This document shows, piece by piece, positions 23,309 through 31,146 of a DNA stretch of 32,343 nt; positions within the stretch are counted from its first letter, which is position 1, and each line of letters begins with the position of its first letter. The stretch is taken from positions 1 to 32,343 of the forward strand of contig JAJEGW010000154.1 of assembly GCA_022819605.1 (NCBI GenBank), given 5' to 3'. Below the pieces are notes generated by a model. The model did no database searches. It had not been told where the DNA came from and saw only the letters and a list, made by a program, of their open reading frames with translations. Source of the stretch: Silicimonas sp. (GTDB taxonomy: Bacteria; Pseudomonadota; Alphaproteobacteria; Rhodobacterales; Rhodobacteraceae). The position numbers were made by a program, and so were the translations under genes.

Positions 23309-24294
23309 GCGGGATCCTCGAAATTCGCGACGTCGAAGTGACGTTCGAAGTCGGCCCCTTGATGCGCCGCCGCTCGATCCTGGGTGTGGCGGGCGTGAGT
23401 TTCGATCTCCATTCAGGCGAAACATTCGCGATCGTGGGCGAAAGCGGATCGGGAAAAACCACTCTGGCTCGCGCGATCAACGGTCTCCAGGCCATTTCTG
23501 CCGGAACGATCCGGTTCGACGAGCAACGCATCGACACGCTCGGCGCAAGATCGATGAAGCCCCTGCGGCGGCGCATGTCGATGATGTTCCAGGATCCCGT
23601 CGGCTCGCTCAGCCCCCGCATGAAAGTCGGCAACCTGATTGCTGAACCGTTCCGCATTCACGGGATCGTCGACAAGAACCCAAGCGTTGAAGTCCCGCGA
23701 CTCCTGTCGCTGGTCGGGCTCACTCCGGAATTTGCCGACCGCTATCCACATCAGTTGTCAGGTGGCCAGGCACGGCGAGTTGGCGTGGCGCGCGCGATCG
23801 CCCTGGACCCCGATCTCATCATCGCAGACGAACCCACCGCTGGGCTCGACGTGTCGGTGCAGGGCGAGGTGCTGAACCTCCTGAACGAACTCCGCGAACG
23901 GCTTGGCCTCGCAATGATCATCATCACTCACAACCTGCACGTTGTGCATCACGTGGCAGACCGGATGGCCGTCATGTATCTCGGCCGCTTTGTCGAGGTG
24001 GGCGACACCGATGAGATATTCCGCGCGCCGCGCCACCCGTACACGGCGGCTCTTCTCTCGGCAAATCCCGAGCCGGATCCGGACAAGGCGCGCGATCGCA
24101 TCGCCCTGCCCGCAGAAGTGCCGTCCCTTCTTGCAAGACCCGCCGGTTGCGAATTCCATTCCCGTTGCCCATGGGTCGCAGCGCGCTGCAGGTCCGAAGC
24201 CCCGGAATTCGTCCAAAGCGAGACAAGGAAGGTCGCGTGCCACACGCCGCTTGAACCTGGCGCAAGACCTCCGGAACTTGAGGTAACGCCATGA
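23305..24294 (+). CDS. dppF: Dipeptide/oligopeptide-type ABC transporter ATPase (DppF)
   Basis: This second ATPase of the transporter has 329 residues. It shows Walker A GESGSGKTT (45-53), Q-loop MMFQDPVGSLSPRM, signature LSGGQARR, Walker B LIIADEPTAGLDVSVQ and the switch histidine in ITHNLHVV. The C-terminal extension carries GCEFHSRCPW and a later VACH cysteine, as in DppF/OppF. The ATG at 23305 has a GGCGGAGG site and a 4-bp overlap with the dppD stop; the frame is open further upstream but overlaps dppD coding sequence. It is followed with another 4-bp overlap by a CocE/NonD-type hydrolase. Confidence 0.94.
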   Translation: MSGILEIRDVEVTFEVGPLMRRRSILGVAGVSFDLHSGETFAIVGESGSGKTTLARAINGLQAISAGTIRFDEQRIDTLGARSMKPLRRRMSMMFQDPVGSLSPRMKVGNLIAEPFRIHGIVDKNPSVEVPRLLSLVGLTPEFADRYPHQLSGGQARRVGVARAIALDPDLIIADEPTAGLDVSVQGEVLNLLNELRERLGLAMIIITHNLHVVHHVADRMAVMYLGRFVEVGDTDEIFRAPRHPYTAALLSANPEPDPDKARDRIALPAEVPSLLARPAGCEFHSRCPWVAARCRSEAPEFVQSETRKVACHTPLEPGARPPELEVTP

Positions 24295-26297
24295 CCAAGA
24301 TCATCGAAACCGAATGGATTCCCATGCCCGACGGCATCCGCCTTGCCGCGAGGCTCTGGTTGCCGGACGAGGCCGCACGCTCGCCCGTGCCCTGCATCCT
24401 GGAGTACATTCCTTATCGGCGCCGGGACCGGACCCGAATGCGCGACGAAAGCATGCACCCGCACTTCGCCGACGCCGGATACGCAGCAGTCAGGGTCGAC
24501 ATGCGAGGTTCAGGCGACAGCGAAGGGGTGATGCTGGACGAGTATTCGGAACAGGAAATGGCGGACGGGGTCGACGTGATCGCGTGGATCGCCGAACAGC
24601 CGTGGTGCGACGGAAACGTCGGCATGTTCGGCAAGTCCTGGGGCGCATACACATCCTTTCAGGTGGCCGCGAGGCGCCCTCCGGCACTCAAGGCAATCGC
24701 GCCGGTCATGGGTACTGATGACCGCTGGCTGGAAGACATCCACTTCTACGGAGGCGTGCTTGCCAACGACAATTTCTGGTGGGGCTCGATCATGCAGCTC
24801 TACAACGCGATGCCGCCTGATCCGGCGATCGTCGGCGAGGATCGCTGGCGCGACATGTGGAAAGAGCGCCTTGAGGCGATGACATTCTGGCCCGCGCAAT
24901 GGCTGGAGCACCAGACGCATGACGAAATGTGGCGCAGGGGCTCGATCTCGGAAAACTACGCGGATGTCGAGATTCCGGTCTATTTCTTCGGCGGCTGGGC
25001 CGACCTCTTTCGCGACACGCCGTTCCGGATCGCCGAACACCTGACGGGGCCGGTCAAGGTGCTCATGGGACCCTGGGCTCATCTCTATCCTCATGAAGGC
25101 GTGCCAGGACCTCGCGTGGACTTCGTGAGCGAGGTCATCCGATTCTGGGACCACTACCTCAAGGGCATCGACACCGGACTGATGGACGAACCGCGCCTGC
25201 GGTTCTACCTGCAGGACTCGGCTCCTCCCGCCAGCTCCCGCAAGGAGAGCTCCGGCGTCTGGGTCGAGGAATCCGCCTGGCCCTCGCCTAACGTGAGCAT
25301 CGAGACGCTTTGGCTGAACGAGGGCCGGCTTGGGACGTCAGCCGAATCCAGCTGCGCAATGTCCGTATGTTCGCCGCAGACCTTCGGTTCTGCAGGCGGG
25401 GACATGTGCTCGTTCGCGATCCCTGGGGACATGCCCGTTGACTGCCGGGTCGATGCGGCAGGTGCGCTGAATTACCGATCAGAGCCGGTGGACGCCCCTA
25501 TCGACATACTCGGGCAGCCCGTGCTCAACCTCACCGCTTCCACGGATCGGCCGCAAGGATTCATCGCCGCGCTGCTCGTGGACGAAGCGCCGGACGGCGC
25601 ACAGACACTGATCACTCGCGGATTCGCGAATCTCGCGCACTGCGTTTCCGACACGGCTCCTGAACCAGCGGTTCCAGGCGCCGAGATGGCGATCATGGTA
25701 CCGTTGCACGGGATCGGCTACCGAGTTGCAAGAGGTCACCGGCTCGTCGTGCAAGTGGGAACCTGTTACTGGCCGATCCTTTGGCCTGCGCCGGAACCGG
25801 TCACGCTGACCGTCACGCCCGGCCGTTCGGCGCTGGCGCTTCCAGTCCGTCGTGACGTTGCAGATCAACCTCGCGTCTTTCCTGAACCGGCTCCCTCGGA
25901 CAAGAGTCGCCCGATTACAACTGTCAAGGAAGGTTCGATGGACAGGTCGCTCCATGTCGACCTGGCAACTGGCGAGCATGCCGCGCGTTTCTTCCTTGAC
26001 GGCGGCGTGTTCGGCCCCGTCGGTCGGTTGCGCCTTGATGACACCGGCACGGAAATGGGCGATGTATCGGACCGAGTCTATCGGATCCATCCGGAAGACC
26101 CTCTTTCGGCACGGGCTACGATGGACCAGGAAAGCCGCTTCGAGCGCGAAGACTGGAACGTGCGGATCAAGACCAGCTCTGAAATGACGGCCACCAAAAC
26201 GGACTTCCGCCTGCGCGCTTCCGTGACCTGCTGGGACGGCAAGGAGGAATTCCACCACGTTCAGTGGGATCACTCGATTCCGCGAAACGGAATGTGA
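24291..26297 (+). CDS. CocE/NonD-type serine hydrolase (Xaa-Pro dipeptidyl-peptidase-like), copy 1
   Basis: This 668-residue cytoplasmic hydrolase belongs to the S15/CocE family, whose members cleave acyl esters or Xaa-Pro peptides. The alpha/beta hydrolase domain has the nucleophile S116 in GKSWGAY, the acid D238 in GGWADLF and the histidine H264 in GPWAHLYPHE. RVDMRGSGDSEG (68-79) is a family signature. Residues from about 340 to the end form the jelly-roll domain typical of the family (for example HRLVVQVGTCYWPILWPAPEP). There is no signal peptide. The start overlaps the dppF stop by 4 bp, so it is coupled to the importer and probably acts on the imported compound. The exact substrate is unknown. 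Confidence 0.92.
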   Translation: MTKIIETEWIPMPDGIRLAARLWLPDEAARSPVPCILEYIPYRRRDRTRMRDESMHPHFADAGYAAVRVDMRGSGDSEGVMLDEYSEQEMADGVDVIAWIAEQPWCDGNVGMFGKSWGAYTSFQVAARRPPALKAIAPVMGTDDRWLEDIHFYGGVLANDNFWWGSIMQLYNAMPPDPAIVGEDRWRDMWKERLEAMTFWPAQWLEHQTHDEMWRRGSISENYADVEIPVYFFGGWADLFRDTPFRIAEHLTGPVKVLMGPWAHLYPHEGVPGPRVDFVSEVIRFWDHYLKGIDTGLMDEPRLRFYLQDSAPPASSRKESSGVWVEESAWPSPNVSIETLWLNEGRLGTSAESSCAMSVCSPQTFGSAGGDMCSFAIPGDMPVDCRVDAAGALNYRSEPVDAPIDILGQPVLNLTASTDRPQGFIAALLVDEAPDGAQTLITRGFANLAHCVSDTAPEPAVPGAEMAIMVPLHGIGYRVARGHRLVVQVGTCYWPILWPAPEPVTLTVTPGRSALALPVRRDVADQPRVFPEPAPSDKSRPITTVKEGSMDRSLHVDLATGEHAARFFLDGGVFGPVGRLRLDDTGTEMGDVSDRVYRIHPEDPLSARATMDQESRFEREDWNVRIKTSSEMTATKTDFRLRASVTCWDGKEEFHHVQWDHSIPRNGM

Positions 26298-26300
26298 GCG

Positions 26301-28325
26301 ATGCTGAAGAACTCAGAAATACGAACCGATTTCCCGCGCGAAGTCCGCGAGATCGAGAACGCCTGGATCCCGATGCCTGACGGGACAAGGCTCGCGGCCC
26401 GGATCTGGCTTCCCGTTGACGCGGAATCGGATCCAGTGCCGGCAATCCTCGAGTACCTGCCCTATCGCAAGCGTGACGGAACGGTTGAGCGTGATCACGT
26501 GACCCATCCGTATTTCGCAGGCCACGGATATGCTGGCGTTCGTGTCGACTTGCGCGGCACGGGTGACAGCGAAGGCGTCTGCCTGGGCGAGTACCTCAAG
26601 CAGGAACAGGACGACTGCCTGGCCGTGATCGAGTGGCTTGCCGCCCAGTCCTGGTGCTCTGGAAAGGTCGGAATGATCGGGATCAGCTGGGGCGGATTCA
26701 ACGGGCTTCAGGTCGCGGCCCGGCGTCCGGAAGCGCTGGGCGCGGTCATCTCGCTCTGTTCCACCGACGATCGCTACGCCGACGACATCCACTTCATGGG
26801 TGGCTGCATGCTGACCGACAAGCTGAGTTGGGGGGCCACGGCCTTCTCGATCTGCAACACGCCTCCCGATCCCGCAATCGTGGGAGATCGCTGGCGGGAA
26901 ATGTGGGTGGAACGCCTGGAAAACAACGGGTTGTGGATGCTCGACTGGTTTCGGCACCAACGGCGAGACGAGTTCTATGCCCACGGATCGGTCTGCGAAA
27001 ACTATGCCGACATTGAGGTGCCGATCTATGCGGTGGGTGGTTGGGCGGATGGGTACACGAACGCCATCTTCCGCCTGCTCGAGCACCTGCCCGGTCCGAA
27101 AAAGGGACTGATCGGGCCATGGGCCCACAAGTATCCGCATTTCGCAAAGCCCGGACCACGCATAGGCTTCCTGCAGGAATGCCTTCGCTGGTGGGACCAG
27201 CATCTCAAGGGCATCGACTCCGGCATAATGGAGGAACCGGAACTCCGGGCCTGGATCAACTCTCCCGTGGCGCCGTCGCCGCGCAACGAAGACCGGCCTG
27301 GTCGTTGGGTGGCGGAACCCGAATGGAATGGCGTCGGGATGGAAGTGCTGTCCCTTTATCCGGGAGAGAACGGGCTGACGGACAAGCCTTCGAAGAAGAC
27401 CATCACTATTTCCTCTGCTGAGACTGCCGGGTGGACCGCTGGCGCATGGTGCGGGTACGGGGCAGTTCCCGACGGTCCCTTGGACCAGAACGGCGAGACT
27501 GGCCTGATGACGATCTTCGAGACAGACGTTCTTGATGAAGAGTTCGATCTCTTCGGCTTTCCGCTCTTTCACGCAGAAGTCGCCAGTGACACAAAACAGG
27601 CAAATGTCGCCGCAGTCCTCTCCGCCGTGGGCAAGGATGGCCGCGCTACCCTTGTCAGCTACGGAGTGCTGAACCTGACCCACCGGGCAAACCATTCAAG
27701 ACCCAAGCCGATGCCGTTGACGGATCCGCAAGCCGTCACGATTCAACTCAACGCCTGCGGTCAGCGTGTCAACAAGGGGCAGCGGCTTCGTCTTGCCCTG
27801 TCCACGGCCTATTGGCCGGTGATCTGGCCAGCCTACGAGAAGGCGACTCTCACGATCAAGCCCGGCAGCGCAAGGCTCGATCTTCCGGTTCGCCCGGGCC
27901 GAAACACTGACGACGAACTGGCCTCCTTCCCACCGCCGGAAGGCGCCAGCCCGACCTCGATAAAGCAGCATTCCCGAAGCTTCTATGATCGGCGGCGCCA
28001 TATCGACCTGAGCACGGGCACGGAGGTGAATTCGCGCCGCAGCAGCACCGGAACCGAAACTCACGTGCATACAAGTCTCCAGGTCGAGCGCGCCAGCACC
28101 GAGCGCTTCGAAATCCATCCCGACGATGCCAATTCCGCGATCGGCACCTGCCACTGGTGCCAATCCTATTCCCGCGGCGACTGGAAGGCCGAAACAAGGA
28201 CCGATGTCAGCGTGTACGCGTTGCGCGACTGCTGGCGAATCGAAGCCAGCCTTGTTGCGCGCGATGCCGACGGAATAGTCGTCGAACGGCAATGGAACGA
28301 GGATGTACCTCGAGATCTGGTTTGA
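26301..28325 (+). CDS. CocE/NonD-type serine hydrolase, copy 2 (tandem paralogue)
   Basis: This 674-residue paralogue of the preceding gene is 3 bp downstream of its stop. The same triad is present: S129 in GISWGGF, D250 in GGWADGY and H276 in GPWAHKYPHF, with RVDLRGTGDSEG at 81-92 and a C-terminal jelly-roll domain. Long stretches align directly with copy 1 (for example ENYADIEVPIY and HLKGIDSGIMEEPEL), which shows a duplication, but they have diverged clearly. This suggests two related bonds or substrates, or a two-chain assembly. It has an N-terminal extension of about 10 residues relative to copy 1 and no signal peptide. Confidence 0.92.
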   Translation: MLKNSEIRTDFPREVREIENAWIPMPDGTRLAARIWLPVDAESDPVPAILEYLPYRKRDGTVERDHVTHPYFAGHGYAGVRVDLRGTGDSEGVCLGEYLKQEQDDCLAVIEWLAAQSWCSGKVGMIGISWGGFNGLQVAARRPEALGAVISLCSTDDRYADDIHFMGGCMLTDKLSWGATAFSICNTPPDPAIVGDRWREMWVERLENNGLWMLDWFRHQRRDEFYAHGSVCENYADIEVPIYAVGGWADGYTNAIFRLLEHLPGPKKGLIGPWAHKYPHFAKPGPRIGFLQECLRWWDQHLKGIDSGIMEEPELRAWINSPVAPSPRNEDRPGRWVAEPEWNGVGMEVLSLYPGENGLTDKPSKKTITISSAETAGWTAGAWCGYGAVPDGPLDQNGETGLMTIFETDVLDEEFDLFGFPLFHAEVASDTKQANVAAVLSAVGKDGRATLVSYGVLNLTHRANHSRPKPMPLTDPQAVTIQLNACGQRVNKGQRLRLALSTAYWPVIWPAYEKATLTIKPGSARLDLPVRPGRNTDDELASFPPPEGASPTSIKQHSRSFYDRRRHIDLSTGTEVNSRRSSTGTETHVHTSLQVERASTERFEIHPDDANSAIGTCHWCQSYSRGDWKAETRTDVSVYALRDCWRIEASLVARDADGIVVERQWNEDVPRDLV

Positions 28326-28336
28326 GGAGAGAAGAG

Positions 28337-29188
28337 TTGGGCGCGTTTCCCGATTTCGACTCGAATGCGAAATTCCATCACTTTGCAAATGACAAGGTCG
28401 CCATGCGCGTGGTCACCGACGGACACGGACCGGATGTCATCTTCATTCCCGGAGGTGACGCGACGGCCGAGTGCTATTCCCAGCAATTCGCGCTACTTTC
28501 GGACGCTTTCCGCTGCATTTCCTACGATCCGCGCGGCGCCGGAAGCACGACATCGCCACCGGCCCCGTGGACGATCGCGGACTTCGCACGAGACTGCGCT
28601 GCCGTAATTGATGCGTATTGCGACGGAAGCGCGGTCGTCTGCGGCCTTTCCCTTGGCGGCCTTGTGACTCAACAGGTGGCAATTGATTTTCCCGAGAAAG
28701 TCCGCCTGGCCATTCCCATGGGAACCGCCGCCTTCATCGACGGCTTCACCAGGGACTGGATGCAGGCGGAGATCGACCTCCGCAAGGACGGCATTTCCCT
28801 TCCAGAATATTTCCTCGCGCCGCACTACGCCCCGTACGCTTTCCCGGCCAAGGCGCTGCACGACCCGGAGCTTTGGGAGAAAGTCAAGGAAGCCTACACG
28901 ACCCGCTTCGCAGACCGTGATCCGCAGGACTTGATCGATCAATGGCAAGCCTGCCTCGACTTCGACTGCCGTGAGGCCCTGAAGACCTGCCCGGTTCCGA
29001 TGCATGTCATCAGCTTTTCCGAGGACGTCCAGACCGCGCCATCCATGTGCAAGGTGGTCGCCGATCTCGCCCCGAAAGGCGTATTCCACGAGATGGAGGG
29101 GCTTGGGCACGTATCCATGACCCGTCACAAGCCAGATGTCGTTGCAGACAAGCTGCGCGGCATAATTCTTGAAGCGACTGCAATCTGA
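28337..29188 (+). CDS. Alpha/beta hydrolase, start codon TTG
   Basis: This 283-residue alpha/beta hydrolase has the oxyanion and cap entry VIFIPGGDATAECY, the DPRGAG motif, the nucleophile S105 in CGLSLGGL, the probable acid D230 in SFSEDVQ and the histidine H258 in GLGHVSM. The start is inferred as TTG at 28337 because GGAG (28326-28329) sits 7 nt upstream, directly after the previous stop. The first in-frame ATG downstream, at about 28403, would remove the first strand, and the frame upstream overlaps the preceding gene. It could be an esterase, lactonase or amidase. It is the last gene of the dpp-hydrolase operon. Confidence 0.88.
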   Translation: MGAFPDFDSNAKFHHFANDKVAMRVVTDGHGPDVIFIPGGDATAECYSQQFALLSDAFRCISYDPRGAGSTTSPPAPWTIADFARDCAAVIDAYCDGSAVVCGLSLGGLVTQQVAIDFPEKVRLAIPMGTAAFIDGFTRDWMQAEIDLRKDGISLPEYFLAPHYAPYAFPAKALHDPELWEKVKEAYTTRFADRDPQDLIDQWQACLDFDCREALKTCPVPMHVISFSEDVQTAPSMCKVVADLAPKGVFHEMEGLGHVSMTRHKPDVVADKLRGIILEATAI

Positions 29189-29396
29189 CACCGAACCGGG
29201 ATGCAATCGGGCGAGATCCACATCGCGACGCATCTGGAACTGCCTGCGCGTCCTGAACACATCGCAATTCGCTGACTTGATAAAGCCCAGGCGTTGCGCC
29301 GCATGCGTGCTTGCTCTGCAAAGTGCCACAGTAGGTTGGAAGAATCCGCTTGCAGAAGCCATTTGATGTCAATATCTCCAATCCACCCACCGGAAT

Positions 29397-29471
29397 GCGG
29401 GCGTAGCTCAGGGGTAGAGCATTACCTTGCCAAGGTAAGGGTCGTGAGTTCGAATCTCATCGCCCGCTCCA
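29397..29471 (+). tRNA. tRNA-Gly (anticodon GCC)
   Basis: A full cloverleaf is visible. The acceptor stem GCGGGCG pairs with CGCCCGC, with a TCCA end encoded in the DNA. The D-arm is AGCTCAGGGGTAGAGC. The anticodon arm is TTACC-TTGCCAA-GGTAA, with GCC at 29429-29431. The T-arm contains GTTCGAATC. It sits between the hydrolase operon and the CoA-transferase gene; no integrase or att repeat is seen beside it. Confidence 0.97.
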
Positions 29472-29702
29472 AAAGACTCGTTGGATGGCGCATCCTGAAT
29501 TGCTTGGGATGCGTTTTCGTATTGCGACCCTTTCGGTGAGCGTGTTCCGTCCGGGATCTTTGGCGAACTTTCCGGACCGCACGTCCCGAAAACACGACCC
29601 GGATGCATCAGCTGACTTCGAATGGGACCATGATCCGTACTGCCGCTGCAACGAGACGCGGGCACTCCGTGGTTGGCACCGTCCGCAAAGGGATGGGTTG
29701 AT

Positions 29703-30902
29703 ATGGTGCCGCCGCTCGAAGGGATGCGCGTGCTCGCTGTCGAGCAATACGGTGCCGGCCCGTTCGGCACCCAGCACTTGGCCGACCTCGGTGCAGAACT
29801 GATCAAGGTCGAAAACCGACAGTCCGGCGGCGACTACGCGCGCGCGCTCGGCCCCTACTTCGTCGAAGGGGCCGACGGCAATGACAGCAGCCTCTTCTTC
29901 CAGTCGATCAACCGTAACAAGAAGAGCCTGACGCTTGATCTCGGCGATCCCGAGGGGCAACGGATCTTCAAGCGGCTGGTCGCTGGCGCGGATGCCGTGG
30001 CGAACAACCTTCGAGGAGATGTCCCGGAAAAGCTCGGACTGACATATGACACCCTGAAATCGGCCAATCCCGCCATCGTCTGCGCTCACTGCTCCGGCTA
30101 TGGCTGCGAGGGCCCGAGACGCGACTGGCCGGGTTATGACTACCTGATGCAGGCCGAGACCGGATACTTTCACGTAACGGGCGAGCCGGAAACACCTCCC
30201 ACTCGGGTGGGGATGTCAGTCGTGGACTTCATGGCAGGACCCTACATGGCCTTGGGTCTCGTGGCTGGCGTCCTGTCCGCACGGGCAACAGGCCAAGGCC
30301 GCGACATCGACGTGAACCTTTATGACACCGCCCTCTACAATTTGAGCTATCTCAACACCTGGGCACTTAACTCGGGCTATGATCCGGGGCGCGTACCACG
30401 TTCGGCCCATGTCTCACTGGTGCCCTGCCAGCTCTATCGCACATCGGACGGATGGATCTACGTAATGTGCAACAAGGAGAAGTTCTGGCCGGAACTGTGT
30501 GATGCCGTCGGATGTCCGGATCTTGCCCAAGATCCGCAATTCGCGACCTTTGCTGACCGGCTTTACCAGCGCGACGAACTCACCGTCATCTTGGACAAGG
30601 CATTGTCGGCTGCAACAAGCGCAGAGTGGCTGCGCAGGCTGCAGGGACGTGTCCCGGTAGCGCCGATACGTACACCCCGCACCGCCTTACAAGATGCAAG
30701 TCTGGAAGCGAACGGAAAGGTCGAAACAGTGAATCTTGTAGGCGGCGAGAAATTCCAGATGTTGCGTTCCCCGATTTGCACCGGTGATGACGGCGCTTCG
30801 CGCGCCTGCCCTCCCATGGGGCACGATACCGACGAGATTCTGCAGTCAGCAGGTTTTTCGGTCGAGGAAATTGCGGAATTTCGTGAGAAAAAACTGATAT
30901 AG
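29703..30902 (+). CDS. CaiB/BaiF-family CoA-transferase
   Basis: This 399-residue enzyme of the class III CoA-transferases moves CoA between carboxylic acids, for example from succinyl-CoA or formyl-CoA. It starts PPLEGMRVLAVEQYGAGPFGTQ with the ADLGAELIKVE segment of the family. It has the catalytic aspartate D175 in VGMSVVDFMAGPYMALG, and ends with the usual MGHDTDEIL region. The ATG at 29703 has an AAGGGATGG site; a TTG at 29673 would add ten residues with no homology. It follows the tRNA gene and may have its own promoter. It could activate the acid released by the upstream hydrolases, but the acceptor acid is unknown. Confidence 0.91.
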   Translation: MVPPLEGMRVLAVEQYGAGPFGTQHLADLGAELIKVENRQSGGDYARALGPYFVEGADGNDSSLFFQSINRNKKSLTLDLGDPEGQRIFKRLVAGADAVANNLRGDVPEKLGLTYDTLKSANPAIVCAHCSGYGCEGPRRDWPGYDYLMQAETGYFHVTGEPETPPTRVGMSVVDFMAGPYMALGLVAGVLSARATGQGRDIDVNLYDTALYNLSYLNTWALNSGYDPGRVPRSAHVSLVPCQLYRTSDGWIYVMCNKEKFWPELCDAVGCPDLAQDPQFATFADRLYQRDELTVILDKALSAATSAEWLRRLQGRVPVAPIRTPRTALQDASLEANGKVETVNLVGGEKFQMLRSPICTGDDGASRACPPMGHDTDEILQSAGFSVEEIAEFREKKLI

Positions 30903-31028
30903 TTTTGGGGCGAACCTAGTGCAGAGGAGAGCCCTGGTCTGCGGCGGGGTCGCCGAAAGTTGGCGGAGACACGCCGTTGCTGCGCTTAGGGCAAGGCTGC
31001 CGGGCTCCCCTTCAGGCGCGAACTGGAA

Positions 31029-31072
31029 GGGATCACTCGATCCCCTCAGATCCCCCACTTCCAAGTGCGGGA
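31029..31072. terminator. Two hairpins after the CoA-transferase gene
   Basis: GGGATC-ACTC-GATCCC (31029-31044) and TCCCCCACTT-CC-AAGTGCGGGA (31051-31072, one mismatch) lie in tandem between convergent genes. The second has a 10-bp stem. There is no long T-tract, so efficiency as a terminator is uncertain. Confidence 0.35.
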
Positions 31073-31113
31073 GATTTCAGGAAACCGGCACTTGAGTCAT
31101 GCTCTGGAAGTGT

Positions 31114-31137
31114 GGGCGGCCCGACACCGGACCGCCC
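31114..31137 (-). terminator. Hairpin just after the binding-protein gene
   Basis: GGGCGGCCCG and CGGACCGCCC form a 10-bp stem (one G-T pair) with a 4-nt ACAC loop, 10 bp past the stop of the minus-strand gene. Position and strength suit a terminator, but no T-tract follows. Confidence 0.45.
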
Positions 31138-31146
31138 AATTTGAGA

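Noticed and set aside
26313..27695. Minus-strand frame of about 460 codons within hydrolase copy 2
   Set aside because: Antisense shadow; no motif, and the plus-strand gene has a full catalytic triad.
29397..29471. tRNA-Gly as an integration site for a mobile element
   Set aside because: No integrase gene, no repeated tRNA 3' end nearby and ordinary housekeeping-type genes on both sides.
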